Origin: Luteipulveratus halotolerans
GTDB taxonomy: Bacteria > Actinomycetota > Actinomycetes > Actinomycetales > Dermatophilaceae
NCBI RefSeq assembly: GCF_001247745.1
Contig: NZ_LAIR01000002.1
Coordinates: forward strand, 1,488,001-1,552,000
Reading direction: 5' to 3'
Length of the DNA: 64,000 nucleotides
The translations under genes were made by a program, and so were the position numbers. Below, piece by piece: positions 1 to 8,576 of this stretch; within the stretch, counting starts at the first letter, position 1; each line of letters starts with the position of its first letter. The notes beneath the pieces were generated by a model that saw nothing but the letters and a program-made list of their open reading frames with translations, did no database searches and was not told the origin of the DNA.

Positions 1-127
1 CGAGGTAGAGCCTCGTACGAGCCAGCTCCCAGTGCCCGTACTCCGCGTGCTCGGCCAGCACCTGACGGATGTCCGGGCGCGTCGCATCGCGGGGGAACGT
101 CAGGACCCGGTACTCGTACTGAACCAT
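1..127 (-). CDS. DUF5703 family protein, C-terminal end cut by window edge
   Basis: The first 42 codons of a minus-strand gene run off the left edge. The protein starts MVQYEYRVLTFPRD and contains EHAEYGHWELARTRLY, the pattern I know from the small (about 60-70 aa) actinobacterial DUF5703 family, whose function is unknown. I place the start at the ATG at 127 because a CAGAAT hexamer (135-140) lies 7 bp upstream, the spacing seen for leaderless genes throughout this window; an in-frame ATG at 136 is the alternative and would overlap that hexamer. It is divergent from the acidic-protein gene. Confidence 0.75.
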   Translation of the reverse strand, partial: MVQYEYRVLTFPRDATRPDIRQVLAEHAEYGHWELARTRLYL

Positions 128-165
128 TGCTGCCATTCTGCGACATCTTCGCTACCGTCGGCGTC
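128..165. promoter_or_regulatory. Compact divergent leaderless promoter pair
   Basis: Only 38 bp separate the two start codons. The minus-strand -10 candidate is CAGAAT (135-140), 7 bp from the ATG at 127. The plus-strand candidate is TACCGT (153-158), 7 bp from the ATG at 166. Neither start has a Shine-Dalgarno sequence. Confidence 0.5.
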
Positions 166-501
166 ATGACGGATGACCCGCGTGCCGCCCTTTCCGCATT
201 GGTGACATCTCTCGAACGGCACCTGGAGGCCGCGGCCGCGCGGCGCGGGGAGAACGACCCGACGGTGGTCGCCGCCTACAGGGACGTCGCCGACGCGTTC
301 GAGACCTACGACGACGCCCTCATGGACACCTACGGCGAGGTCACCCCGTTGGAGATCTACGCCGGTGACGACGACGACTTCGACGACGAGGACGACGAGG
401 ACGACGAGGACTTCGACGACGAGGACGACGTCGAGTACTCCGGTCTCGACGACGAGGACTACGACACCGAGGACGAGCCGGCGACGCCGACCCGCGGCTG
501 A
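166..501 (+). CDS. Acidic conserved actinobacterial protein of unknown function
   Basis: The protein is 111 aa. An alpha-helical N-terminal half (about residues 1-60) resembles hypothetical proteins of other actinobacteria that are sometimes labelled primosomal protein, without a basis I can verify. From about residue 65 the chain is almost pure Asp/Glu with scattered Tyr and Phe, which suggests a disordered polyanionic tail. The ATG at 166 is chosen over an upstream in-frame start because TACCGT (153-158) sits 7 bp before it and no ribosome-binding site is present. No enzyme motif is visible and the function is unknown. Confidence 0.7.
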   Translation: MTDDPRAALSALVTSLERHLEAAAARRGENDPTVVAAYRDVADAFETYDDALMDTYGEVTPLEIYAGDDDDFDDEDDEDDEDFDDEDDVEYSGLDDEDYDTEDEPATPTRG

Positions 502-518
502 GCCCCCGGCGGTCTGCC

Positions 519-1451
519 TCAGCCGGAGACCTCGTCGAGTGCCTGCGTCACCTGGTCGGGCACGACGAGGTCGACGGCCTTCAGCGCCGAGCGCAGCTGG
601 GTGACGGTGCGCGCGCCGATGACTGCAGCCGCCACCGACGGGCGTGCGGTGAGCCACCCGAGAGCCACCTCTGCCGGCGTCACGCCGAGCCCGTCGGCCG
701 CCGTGCTGACCGCCTCGACCACCGCCCGCGAGTGGTCGTCGAGGTAGGGCTCCAGCAGGCTGGGACGTTGAGCCGCGCGTGAGTCGGCGGGCACGTTGTG
801 CCTGTACTTGCCCGTCAGGGCACCGCGCGCGAGGGGTGACCACGCGAGCAGCCCGACGCCGAGGTGGGCTGCAGCCGGGCAGACCTCCTGCTCGGCCTCG
901 CGTCGAAGCAGGCTGTACTCGATCTCGTTGGCCACCAACGAAACTCGAGCCTGCTGCAGCAGCGCGTGCGCCCGCGTCATCTGCCACCCCTGGTAGTTGG
1001 ACACACCGACGTAGCGCGCGCGGCCGGTGGACACCGCCCACTCCAGCGCGGACAGGGTCTCCTCCAGGGCGGGCTCGTCGCTCCAGGTGTGCACCAGCCA
1101 CAGGTCGACGTACGACGTCCGCATGCGCTCCAGGGACAGGTCCAGCTGGCGCATCAACGTGCCGCGTGAGGTGTCGACGACGCGGTCGCCCGTCGTACGC
1201 GAGATGCCGGCCTTGGTGATGATCGTGAGGTCGTCGCGGTCGACCACCTCACGGGTGAGGTCGCCGATGATCTGCTCGGTCTCGCCCAGGCCGTACCCGT
1301 GCGCCGTGTCGAGGGTGTGGCCGCCACCGGCGACATAGGCCTCGAGCTGCTCTCGTGCGGTCTCGGGCTCGACGTCGGTGCCCCATCCGAGCGTGCCGAG
1401 CGTGAGGGCGGAGACGCGCAGGCCGGACCGGCCGAGAGGGAGCGAACGCAT
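519..1451 (-). CDS. Aldo/keto reductase
   Basis: The 310-aa protein has the (beta/alpha)8 NADPH-dependent aldo/keto reductase pattern. The catalytic tetrad is readable as Asp48 and Tyr53 (LDTAHGYG), Lys80 (IITKAG) and His121 (WLVHTW). The C-terminal part carries the usual cofactor-loop region with WSPLARGALTGKY and the AVIGARTVTQL segment. The physiological substrate cannot be told. The ATG at 1451 is preferred over an upstream TTG because TAGGTT (1459-1464) lies 7 bp before it. It is divergent from an LLM-class oxidoreductase, so the two redox genes share a 59-bp promoter region. Confidence 0.92.
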   Translation of the reverse strand: MRSLPLGRSGLRVSALTLGTLGWGTDVEPETAREQLEAYVAGGGHTLDTAHGYGLGETEQIIGDLTREVVDRDDLTIITKAGISRTTGDRVVDTSRGTLMRQLDLSLERMRTSYVDLWLVHTWSDEPALEETLSALEWAVSTGRARYVGVSNYQGWQMTRAHALLQQARVSLVANEIEYSLLRREAEQEVCPAAAHLGVGLLAWSPLARGALTGKYRHNVPADSRAAQRPSLLEPYLDDHSRAVVEAVSTAADGLGVTPAEVALGWLTARPSVAAAVIGARTVTQLRSALKAVDLVVPDQVTQALDEVSG

Positions 1452-1510
1452 GGGCGGCAACCTACCGACCCCGACGCCTGCACGGTGACGAAGGGATAGC
1501 GTTCGAGACC
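1452..1510. promoter_or_regulatory. Divergent leaderless promoters for the two oxidoreductase genes
   Basis: TAGGTT on the minus strand (1459-1464) is 7 bp from the reductase ATG. TAGCGT on the plus strand (1497-1502) is 8 bp from the ATG at 1511. I see no ribosome-binding site on either side. Confidence 0.55.
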
Positions 1511-2575
1511 ATGAGGCTCGGACTGATGGTCGGCTACTGGGGATCGGCCAAGGACACGCACGCTCACTCCCAGCTCCAGCTGGTCCAGGAGGCCGAGCGG
1601 CTCGGGTACGCCGTTGCGTGGGTTGCGGAGGCGTACGGCTCGGACGCCCCGACCGTCCTCGCCTGGCTGGGCGCCCAGACCGACCGCATCGACGTGGGCA
1701 GCGCGATCATGCAGATCCCCGCCCGCACTCCCGCGATGACCGCCATGACGGCAGCCACGCTCGACTCACTCACCGGCGGTCGGTTCCGGCTGGGGCTCGG
1801 CGTGTCCGGGCCGCAGGTGAGCGAGGGCTGGCACGGGGTGCGCTTCACCGACCCGCTCGGACGCACCCGCGAGTACGCCGAGATCGTCCGACGCGCCCTC
1901 GGCCGCGAGCGGCTGGAGTACGACGGTGAGCACTTCACGCTGCCTCTACCCGACGGTCCGGGCAAGGCACTGCACCTGACGATCCGACCCGAGCGGGCGC
2001 GAATTCCGTTGTACCTCGCGGCGATCGGCCCCAAGAACCTCGCTCTGACCGGTGAGGTCGCCGACGGCTGGCTGCCGGTCTTCTACATCCCGGAGGAGGC
2101 GGGCGGCCTGCACGAGACGGTCCGAGCAGGTCGCGAGGCAGCCGGACGGGGAAGGACCCTCGACGGTTTCGACATCGCGCCGAGCGTGCCGGTGAGCCTC
2201 GGGTCAGACCTGGAGCAGGCGTACGACCGGGTTCGTCCGTACGCCGCGCTCTACGTCGGCGGGATGGGCTCGGCCAAGCAGAACTTCTACAACCGCATCG
2301 CTGTGCGGGCCGGGTTCGCCGACGAGGCAGCGACGGTCCAACGGCTCTACCTGGAGCGTCGCCCGCGTGACGCCCAGGCCGCGCTCTCGCACGACTTCCT
2401 GGACCGGACCGCGCTGGTCGGGGACCGGGCACGCATCGCCGACCGGCTGCACCGCTACGCCGAGGCCGGGGTCACGACGTTGTGTGTCGCGCCCTACGGC
2501 GAGAGCCTGCAGCAGCGCCTCGACACGGTGCGCACGATGGCCGAGCTCCTGGACGAGCAGGGTCTGGCGGGCTGA
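1511..2575 (+). CDS. LLM-class flavin- or F420-dependent oxidoreductase
   Basis: The 354-aa protein has the luciferase-like monooxygenase TIM-barrel fold: an N-terminal MRLGLMVGYWG strand, AERLGYAVAWVAEAYGSDA, the LDSLTGGRFRLGLGVSGPQ segment typical of the group, and IPLYLAAIGPKNLALTGEVADGW. In actinobacteria most close relatives use coenzyme F420, but flavin use cannot be excluded from sequence. The substrate is unknown. TAGCGT ends 8 bp before the ATG. The gene converges on corA with 4 bp between the stop codons. Confidence 0.9.
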   Translation: MRLGLMVGYWGSAKDTHAHSQLQLVQEAERLGYAVAWVAEAYGSDAPTVLAWLGAQTDRIDVGSAIMQIPARTPAMTAMTAATLDSLTGGRFRLGLGVSGPQVSEGWHGVRFTDPLGRTREYAEIVRRALGRERLEYDGEHFTLPLPDGPGKALHLTIRPERARIPLYLAAIGPKNLALTGEVADGWLPVFYIPEEAGGLHETVRAGREAAGRGRTLDGFDIAPSVPVSLGSDLEQAYDRVRPYAALYVGGMGSAKQNFYNRIAVRAGFADEAATVQRLYLERRPRDAQAALSHDFLDRTALVGDRARIADRLHRYAEAGVTTLCVAPYGESLQQRLDTVRTMAELLDEQGLAG

Positions 2576-2579
2576 TCGG

Positions 2580-3575
2580 TCAGAGCCAGCCGGAGCGCTT
2601 GAACGCGCGGTAGAGCAGGAACGAGCCCCCGATCATCACCGCGAGCGCCACGAAGTAGCCGTAGTGGTACTCGGTCCCGCCGACGTCGAACGACGCGCTC
2701 AGCTCGGGCATGCCCTCGAAGTTCATGCCGTAGACACCGGCCAGCATCGTCGGGAAGGCCGCGATGGCGACCCACGCCGAGATCTTGCGCATGTCGCTGT
2801 TCTGCTGGACCGACACCTGCGCGAGGTGGGCGTTGAGCACGTCGGTGAGCAGCCTGTCGTAGGACTCGACGTGGTCGACGACGCGCAGCAGGTTGTCGCT
2901 GATGTCGCGGAAGAAGGGCACGGCGTCGGAGGGCAGCCGGCTGCCGTGCAGCAGGCGGGTGAGCGGGTCGACGAGCGGCTGGGCGGCCCGGCGCGTCTCG
3001 AGCACCTCGCGCTTGAGAGAGTAGATCTCCTGCACGTTGCCCTGCGCCTCGGCCGAGAACACGCTGCGCTCGATGCGGTCCAGGTCGTCGGTGAGCTCGT
3101 CGTCGATGCGCACGTAGTTGTCGACGACGGCATCCATCACCGAGTAGAGCACCGCGATCGGGCCGTGCTCCATCAGGTGGGGCGCGTGCTCCAGGGCGGC
3201 ACGCACGGGCGCGAGAGGGGCCGGCTCGCCGCGACGGACCGTCAGGGCGAAGCGGTCGCCGATGAACAGCATCACCTCACCGGTCTCGACGTCGGAGGTG
3301 GCCTCGACGTAGCTGAGCGTCTTCATCGCGACGAACAGATGGCCGTTGTCGTAGTACTCGATCTTGGGACGCTGGTTGCCGGTGACCGCGTCCTCGATGG
3401 CGAGCGGGTGCAGGCCGAGCTCGTCGCGCACGAGGTCGAACTCGTCCTGGGTGGGGTCCTTCAGGCCGATCCACAAGAAGCCCGTGCCCTGCTCATGGAG
3501 CAGGTCGAGCTCGTCGCTCAGGTCGCCGCAGGGGAGTCGTCTGCCGTCCCTGTACACGGCCTGGTCCACGATCAC
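2580..3575 (-). CDS. corA: CorA-family magnesium/cobalt transporter
   Basis: The protein is 331 aa. It has a large soluble N-terminal domain (about residues 1-250, with the conserved FLWIGLKDPTQDEFD and HPLAIEDA segments), then two C-terminal membrane helices. The first ends in YGMNFEG (residues 282-288), the CorA signature that forms the pore mouth; the second (ALAVMIGGSFLLYRAF) ends in a basic tail. It should move Mg2+, and possibly Co2+ or Ni2+, across the cytoplasmic membrane as a pentamer. A GTG start at 3575 begins MIVDQAVYRDG. It stands between two convergent or divergent neighbours, so it is probably monocistronic. Confidence 0.95.
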   Translation of the reverse strand: MIVDQAVYRDGRRLPCGDLSDELDLLHEQGTGFLWIGLKDPTQDEFDLVRDELGLHPLAIEDAVTGNQRPKIEYYDNGHLFVAMKTLSYVEATSDVETGEVMLFIGDRFALTVRRGEPAPLAPVRAALEHAPHLMEHGPIAVLYSVMDAVVDNYVRIDDELTDDLDRIERSVFSAEAQGNVQEIYSLKREVLETRRAAQPLVDPLTRLLHGSRLPSDAVPFFRDISDNLLRVVDHVESYDRLLTDVLNAHLAQVSVQQNSDMRKISAWVAIAAFPTMLAGVYGMNFEGMPELSASFDVGGTEYHYGYFVALAVMIGGSFLLYRAFKRSGWL

Positions 3576-3656
3576 GGCCCTATGTCACCACGCGCGGTGC
3601 GGCAGCGCACGCCCACCGCGCCACCGGGTCGTGCGCCGTCCGCCTACAGTGGCCGC

Positions 3657-4373
3657 GTGGCCACCGTCCTGCTCCTGCGCCATGGGCGCACCACCGCCAA
3701 CTCCTCGGGCCTGCTGGCCGGGTGGACTGCCGGGGTCGGCCTCGACGACACCGGTCGGAAGCAGGTCGAGTCGGTGGGTGCCAGGCTCGCCGAGCTGCCG
3801 CTCGCCCGCGTCGTCTCGAGCCCGTTGCAGCGATGCCAGGAGACCGCCGTCGCCGTCGTCGGGTCACGTGGTCTGGACGTCGTGACCGATGACGCGTTGG
3901 GGGAGTGCCGCTACGGCGCGTGGACCGGCCGGCCCATCAAGGACCTCGCCCAGGACCCCCTGTGGGCGACGGTCCAGGCCCAGCCGTCGGCCGTGACCTT
4001 CCCGCCGTCCGAGGAGTACGAGCACGAGTCGATGGCGCAGATGCAGACACGCGCTGTGGAGGTCGTCCGGCGCGTCGACGCGCAGGTCGAGGCCGAGCAC
4101 GGTGCACAGGCGGTGTGGGTCGCCGTCTCGCACGGGGACGTGATCAAGGCCGTGCTCGCTGATGCCCTCGGCACGCATCTCGACCTGTTCCAGCGCATCT
4201 CGGTCAATCCCGCCTCGCTGTCGGTGGTGCGCTACACCAGCAGCCATCCCTACGTCCTGCGGGTCAACGACAACAGCTCGTCGGTCGCCGACCTGCTTCC
4301 GTCGAAGGCGGAGGCCAGCAGCACCGACGCCACGCCCGGTGGTGCCACCGGCTCCTCCGGGTCCGCGGATTAG
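3657..4373 (+). CDS. Histidine phosphatase family protein, MSMEG_4193-type phosphomutase
   Basis: The 238-aa protein starts VATVLLLRHGRTTAN; the RHG motif (residues 8-10) carries the phospho-accepting His9. SSPLQRCQET and AVSHGDVIKAV supply the second arginine and second histidine of the phosphoglycerate-mutase-like fold. The next genes (DUF3090, SCO1664-type, mshC) are the usual actinobacterial companions of this subfamily, so the family call is firm while the substrate is unknown. The start is a GTG with TACAGT (3645-3650) 6 bp upstream; the reading frame stays open far upstream, but that part is the shadow of corA. Confidence 0.88.
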   Translation: MATVLLLRHGRTTANSSGLLAGWTAGVGLDDTGRKQVESVGARLAELPLARVVSSPLQRCQETAVAVVGSRGLDVVTDDALGECRYGAWTGRPIKDLAQDPLWATVQAQPSAVTFPPSEEYEHESMAQMQTRAVEVVRRVDAQVEAEHGAQAVWVAVSHGDVIKAVLADALGTHLDLFQRISVNPASLSVVRYTSSHPYVLRVNDNSSSVADLLPSKAEASSTDATPGGATGSSGSAD

Positions 4374-4382
4374 GCTCGACAC

Positions 4383-4922
4383 ATGCCCGTCATCGAGTAC
4401 GACCGACCGGACCGGTTCATCGCCGGCACGGTGGGCCCTCCCGGCCAGCGCACGTTCTTCCTGCAGGTCTCCCAGGGGCGACGCGTCACGTCCGTCTCGC
4501 TGGAGAAGCAGCAGGTCGAGGTGCTCGCCGAGCGGGTCAACGAGCTGCTCGACGAGGTGGGCGCCGCCGCCGACGTCCCGCCCGCGCCCGAGGACAACGG
4601 TCCGCTGAGCACACCGATCGAGGACGAGTTCAGGGTGGGCACCCTCAGCCTCGCCTGGGAGTCCGACCTGGCTGCCGTGGTCATCGAGTGCCACGACGGG
4701 CAGGTCGAGCTCGAGCCCACCGACGAGGGCGACGAGCTCGTCGAGGTCACGCCCCCTGACTCCTCGGTGCTCCGCGTCGTCATCACGGCGGCCGACGCCC
4801 GCGAGTTCGCCCGACGCAGCCTGGCTGCGGTCGCGCAGGGGCGACCGCCGTGCCCGTTCTGCGGTGGACCGCTCGACGCCGACGGTCACATCTGCCCGCG
4901 CGCCAACGGCTACCGCCGCTGA
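4383..4922 (+). CDS. DUF3090 family protein with C-terminal zinc-ribbon-like end
   Basis: The protein is 179 aa, MPVIEYDRPDRFIAGTVGPPGQRTFF onward, the DUF3090 pattern. Its function is not established. The C-terminus has CPFCGGPLDADGHICPR, a CxxC...C arrangement that could bind a metal. It belongs to the conserved cluster leading to mshC. A leaderless promoter is likely: TAGGCT (4371-4376) precedes the ATG by 6 bp, and the TAG of that hexamer is also the stop codon of the upstream phosphomutase. Confidence 0.9.
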   Translation: MPVIEYDRPDRFIAGTVGPPGQRTFFLQVSQGRRVTSVSLEKQQVEVLAERVNELLDEVGAAADVPPAPEDNGPLSTPIEDEFRVGTLSLAWESDLAAVVIECHDGQVELEPTDEGDELVEVTPPDSSVLRVVITAADAREFARRSLAAVAQGRPPCPFCGGPLDADGHICPRANGYRR

Positions 4923-4925
4923 CCG

Positions 4926-5774
4926 ATGGACGGGCGCGCAACCGGCTCCGCCGACTCCGCACCACCTCGCGGGCACGCACGCACGTCCGACGAGCTCATC
5001 GATCTGCTGAGCACTGGTGAGATCGAGATCGAGGGGCAGCTGGTCGATGCGTCGAACCTGGCGCTGCGCGTGCGCGTCGGGACCGGCGACACGCGCGCTG
5101 CCGCCGTCTACAAGCCGATTCGCGGCGAGCGCGAGCTGTGGGACTTCCCGGACGGCCACCTGGCCGGGCGCGAGGTCGCGACCTTCCTGATCGCTCGGGC
5201 GGGTGGATGGCCGCACATCCCCGAGACCGTCCTGCGTGACGGGCCGCTCGGCCCGGGTTCGCTCCAACGCTGGGTCGGACCCCTGGAGCCCCAGGAACCC
5301 ATCTCACTCATCCGGCTGGATCCCGTGCGTGAGGTGCCGCCGTCGTACCTCCCGGTCGTCGCGCTCGAGCTCGAGGGCGACGGGCCGGTCGCCGTCTCGC
5401 ACGCCGACGACCCGCGGCTCGCCTCACTCGCGGTGCTCGACGCGGTGCTCAACAACGCCGACCGCAAGGGCAGCCACCTCATCGAGGACGACCGACGGCT
5501 GTGGGCGATCGACCACGGCATCACGTTGCACACCGACCCCAAGCTGCGGACCGTCCTGTGGGGCTGGGCGGGCGACCCCATCCCGGAGGATGACCTGGGG
5601 CGCTTGCACGACCTCGTCGCCGCTCTCGACGACACACTGGCCTCCGAGCTCGCTCCGCTGCTCACCGGCGACGAGGTCGAGGCGTTGCGGCACCGCGCTC
5701 ACCGACTGCTGCGGCAGGGGACGTTCCCCGAGCCCCCCGAGGCCCGGACTCCGCTCCCGTGGCCCCTGTGGTGA
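4926..5774 (+). CDS. SCO1664-type protein (phosphatidylinositol-kinase-like fold)
   Basis: The 282-aa protein begins 3 bp after DUF3090 and is probably co-transcribed with it. It matches the actinobacterial SCO1664 family (TIGR03843): VYKPIRGERELWDFPDGHLAGREVA resembles a nucleotide-binding Lys region, and LNNADRKGSHLIED followed by WAIDHGITLH resembles the catalytic and metal-binding loops of PI3/4-kinase-like proteins. Kinase activity is an inference from these loops only. The gene always travels with DUF3090 and mshC, which hints at a role near mycothiol metabolism that is not proven. Confidence 0.85.
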   Translation: MDGRATGSADSAPPRGHARTSDELIDLLSTGEIEIEGQLVDASNLALRVRVGTGDTRAAAVYKPIRGERELWDFPDGHLAGREVATFLIARAGGWPHIPETVLRDGPLGPGSLQRWVGPLEPQEPISLIRLDPVREVPPSYLPVVALELEGDGPVAVSHADDPRLASLAVLDAVLNNADRKGSHLIEDDRRLWAIDHGITLHTDPKLRTVLWGWAGDPIPEDDLGRLHDLVAALDDTLASELAPLLTGDEVEALRHRAHRLLRQGTFPEPPEARTPLPWPLW

Positions 5775-5792
5775 GGTCGTAGGCTGCAGGGC

Positions 5793-7052
5793 GTGAAGTC
5801 ATGGTCCGCGCCTGTCCTGCCCGAGCTGCCCAGCAGGAGCGGACCCCTCCATCTGTTCGACACCTCGACCCAGTCGGTGCGCGAGGTCAGCCCGCAGGGC
5901 CAGGCCCGCATGTACGTCTGCGGCATCACCCCGTACGACGCCACCCACCTCGGGCACGCGGCGACCTACGTGACGTTCGACCTGGTCAACCGCGCCCTGC
6001 GCGCGGCCGGCCATGACGTCCACTACGTCCAGAACACCACCGATGTCGACGACCCGCTGCTGGAGCGCGCGGCTCGAGACGGCGTCGACTGGCGTGAGCT
6101 CGCCACGTCGGAGATCGACCTGTTCCACACCGACATGACCGCCCTGCGGGTGCTTCCTCCGGACGACTACGTCGGCGTCGTCGAGACGATGCCGCAGCAC
6201 GCGGCCACGGTGGCGTCCTTGCTCGCGAACGGCTCGGCGTACACCGTCGAGGTCGACCCGACCGAGGCCGGCCGTGAAGGCGCCCGCGACGTCTATCTCG
6301 ACCTCGCGACGCAGCCGACGTTCGGCTCGGTCTCGCACTGGACCCGCGAGCAGATGATGGAGGTCTACGCCGACCGCGGTGGCGATCCCGACCGCGCCGG
6401 CAAGCGCGACCCGCTCGACCCGCTGCTGTGGCGGGCCGCCCGTCCGGGCGAGCCGTCATGGGACGGCGGTGTGGCCGGCGAGGGTCGGCCCGGCTGGCAC
6501 CTGGAGTGCACGACCATCGCCCTCAACTTCCTCGGCGAGGGCTTCGACGTCCAGGGCGGCGGCACCGACCTGATCTTCCCGCACCACGAGATGAGTGCCG
6601 TGCAGGCGACGGCGCTCACCGGCACCGTGCCGTTCGCCCGGACCTATGCCCATCAGGGCATGGTCGCCTACGAGGGCGAGAAGATGAGCAAGTCCAAGGG
6701 CAACCTCGTCCGCGTGTCCGACCTGCGCCGCCAGGGCGTCGACCCGATGGCGATCCGGCTCGTACTGCTCGCACAGCACTACCGCGACGACTGGGAGTAC
6801 ACCGACACCCTCCTCAAGGCTGCGACCGAGCGCCTCGAGCGCTGGCGAGCAGCGGCGAAGGCCGACCGCGGCCCGGCCGCCGCGCCTGTCGTGGCCACGG
6901 TCCGCAGTGCGCTCGCTGACGACCTGAGCACCGCGCGCGCCCTCGACGCCGTCGACGCGTGGGCCGAGCAGTCCGGCACCGACGACCACGTGCCCGGCGC
7001 GGGGGCCGACCTGAGCCAGGCGCTCGACGCGCTCCTCGGCGTACGCCTCTGA
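5793..7052 (+). CDS. mshC: Cysteine:GlcN-Ins ligase MshC (mycothiol biosynthesis)
   Basis: The 419-aa protein joins cysteine to 1D-myo-inosityl 2-amino-2-deoxy-glucopyranoside with ATP, the third step of mycothiol synthesis. It is a class I tRNA-synthetase-like enzyme related to CysS. Visible motifs are the zinc-ligand Cys43 in YVCGITPYDATHLGHA, the HIGH-type HLGH (52-55), the zinc-ligand region GWHLECT, and KMSKS (297-301). The length and lack of an anticodon-binding extension favour MshC over CysS, and the neighbours agree. The start is a GTG with TAGGCT (5780-5785) 7 bp upstream. Confidence 0.96.
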   Translation: MKSWSAPVLPELPSRSGPLHLFDTSTQSVREVSPQGQARMYVCGITPYDATHLGHAATYVTFDLVNRALRAAGHDVHYVQNTTDVDDPLLERAARDGVDWRELATSEIDLFHTDMTALRVLPPDDYVGVVETMPQHAATVASLLANGSAYTVEVDPTEAGREGARDVYLDLATQPTFGSVSHWTREQMMEVYADRGGDPDRAGKRDPLDPLLWRAARPGEPSWDGGVAGEGRPGWHLECTTIALNFLGEGFDVQGGGTDLIFPHHEMSAVQATALTGTVPFARTYAHQGMVAYEGEKMSKSKGNLVRVSDLRRQGVDPMAIRLVLLAQHYRDDWEYTDTLLKAATERLERWRAAAKADRGPAAAPVVATVRSALADDLSTARALDAVDAWAEQSGTDDHVPGAGADLSQALDALLGVRL

Positions 7053-7053
7053 A

Positions 7054-7089
7054 CGGCCCGCCCCGCACATCAGTGCACGGGGCGGGCCG
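7054..7089. terminator. Bidirectional terminator between mshC and a secreted-protein gene
   Basis: A perfect 12-bp inverted repeat (CGGCCCGCCCCG at 7054-7065 and its complement at 7078-7089) starts 1 bp after the mshC stop and lies between two converging genes. No long T-run follows. Confidence 0.7.
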
Positions 7090-7103
7090 AGGCAGCGGTG
7101 CGA

Positions 7104-7595
7104 TCAGATCGCCGGTGACCCCGTCAGACTCCAGCCGTAGTCGCCGTTGCCGTCGTCGTTGAGGTTGTAGCTCACGTAGCCGTCGGCGGTGTTGCCCGAG
7201 CCGTTGACGACGGTGTCGGTCTGGCAGGTGGTGCTGCCCGAGGAGTTGTTGTCCATCAGCGAGGTGACGTCGCACCAGCGGGTGCGTACGTCGGCGTCGT
7301 TGTTCTCGAGGCGGACCTGAACGTCGAAGTTGTCCCACTTGTTGCCGCCCGCGTCGCCCCAGCTGATCTCAGCGCGAGCCCTGCGGTACTCGTAGCTGCC
7401 GCCCGGGCCACCCCACCAGCGGTCGATGCACATCCTGATCGTGACGTCGACGTTGAAGCCGGACGTCGGGAACTCCTTGCTGTTGGTCGAGCACTTCGTC
7501 TCAGCCGAGGCGGATGGTGCGGTGACTGCTGCCGAGCCAACGAGCGCCAGACCCGCGGCGGCGAGCGTGGTGGCCATGCGTGTAGTGCGTCGCAC
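7104..7595 (-). CDS. Small secreted protein of unknown function
   Basis: The protein is 163 aa, with an N-terminal signal peptide: basic MRRTTRM, hydrophobic core, and an ASA cleavage region near residue 31. The mature part has four cysteines, which could form two disulfides, many Asn, Asp and Trp, and ends in WSLTGSPAI, an ending I recognise from a family of small secreted actinobacterial proteins without known role. The GTG start at 7595 is supported by GGAGA 6 bp upstream. The 132-bp gap upstream holds a perfect 10-bp palindrome (CGTTCGAACG, 7661-7670) that might be an operator. Confidence 0.75.
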   Translation of the reverse strand: MRRTTRMATTLAAAGLALVGSAAVTAPSASAETKCSTNSKEFPTSGFNVDVTIRMCIDRWWGGPGGSYEYRRARAEISWGDAGGNKWDNFDVQVRLENNDADVRTRWCDVTSLMDNNSSGSTTCQTDTVVNGSGNTADGYVSYNLNDDGNGDYGWSLTGSPAI

Positions 7596-7727
7596 AGGTT
7601 GTCTCCGATCTGTCGAATCCTCCGGTGGGACAGGGGATTTCGCGTCTCGCTGCCCCCGATCGTTCGAACGTAGAGGGCGGTGCGAGGCGGAGTCGAAGGA
7701 AATACTCGACGCGACGTGGAGCGACCG

Positions 7728-8576
7728 TCAGTCGTCGTCCTCCTGGCGGCGGCGCAGGTAGCGCTCGAACTCCTTGGCGATCGCGTCACCGCTGGCCTCG
7801 GGCAGGTCGGTGGTGTCCTGTGCCTCCTCGAGCGAGTGGACGTACTCGGCGACCTCGTCGTCAGAAGACGCGAGCTCGTCGACACCGTGCTCCCACGCAC
7901 GCGCGAGGTCGGCCAGGTCGGCGTGCCCGATCAGGGTGTCGAACAGCTCCTCGAGGCGGGTGATGAGCGCCAGGGTCGCCTTCGGAGAGGGGCTGCCGCC
8001 GGCGTAGTGCGGGACCGCCGCCCAGCACGACATCGACGCGATCCCGGCCCGGTGAGCGGCGTCGACGACGACGCCGACGATGCCGGTGGGGCCTTCGTAC
8101 AGGCTCGGCTCGAGGTCGTAGCGGTGGCGGGTCTCGTCGTGCTCGGAGGTGACCGTGACGGGGATCGGCCGGGTGTGCGGGACGTCGGCGAGCAGACCGC
8201 CGAGCGTGATGAGCATCGAGACGTCCAGGTCCTCGGCCAAGGACATGATCTCCTCGGTGAACGTCGCCCACCGCATCGACGGCTCGATCCCCTGGACGAG
8301 CAGCACGTCCCGGTCCAGGGGTGTCTCACGGGCCAGGAGGATGCGGGTCGTCGGCCAGCGCAGGGTGCGCGCGCCGTCCTCGTTGACGATGCGCGGACGG
8401 TTGACCTGGAAGTCGTAGTAGTCCTCGGGATCCAGCGCGGCGATCGGCTCGGCGTCCCACATCCGGGCGAGGTGCGCCAGCGTCGCGGTCGCTGTCTCAC
8501 CGGCGTCGTTCCAGCCCTCGAACGCCGCGATCATAATCGGGTCGCGCAGCTCTGGCAGGTCCTCGAGCTGGATCAA
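7728..8576 (-). CDS. PAC2 family protein
   Basis: The 282-aa protein has the PAC2 (proteasome assembly chaperone-like) pattern: AAFEGWNDAGETATATLAHL near the N-terminus, LVQGIEPSMRW, the LGGLLADVPHTRPIPV strand-turn and a glycine-rich PTGIVGVVVDAA segment. Actinobacterial PAC2 proteins are common near core genes, and their link to the proteasome is uncertain. The start is a TTG at 8576: GGGAGG lies 5-6 bp before it, and the longer in-frame reading upstream is not supported. The tail is acidic and ends in DDD. Confidence 0.88.
   Translation of the reverse strand: MIQLEDLPELRDPIMIAAFEGWNDAGETATATLAHLARMWDAEPIAALDPEDYYDFQVNRPRIVNEDGARTLRWPTTRILLARETPLDRDVLLVQGIEPSMRWATFTEEIMSLAEDLDVSMLITLGGLLADVPHTRPIPVTVTSEHDETRHRYDLEPSLYEGPTGIVGVVVDAAHRAGIASMSCWAAVPHYAGGSPSPKATLALITRLEELFDTLIGHADLADLARAWEHGVDELASSDDEVAEYVHSLEEAQDTTDLPEASGDAIAKEFERYLRRRQEDDD

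Noticed and set aside
4926..5774. Calling the SCO1664-type protein a confirmed kinase
   Set aside because: Only loop similarities to PI3/4-kinase-like folds are visible; activity is unproven.
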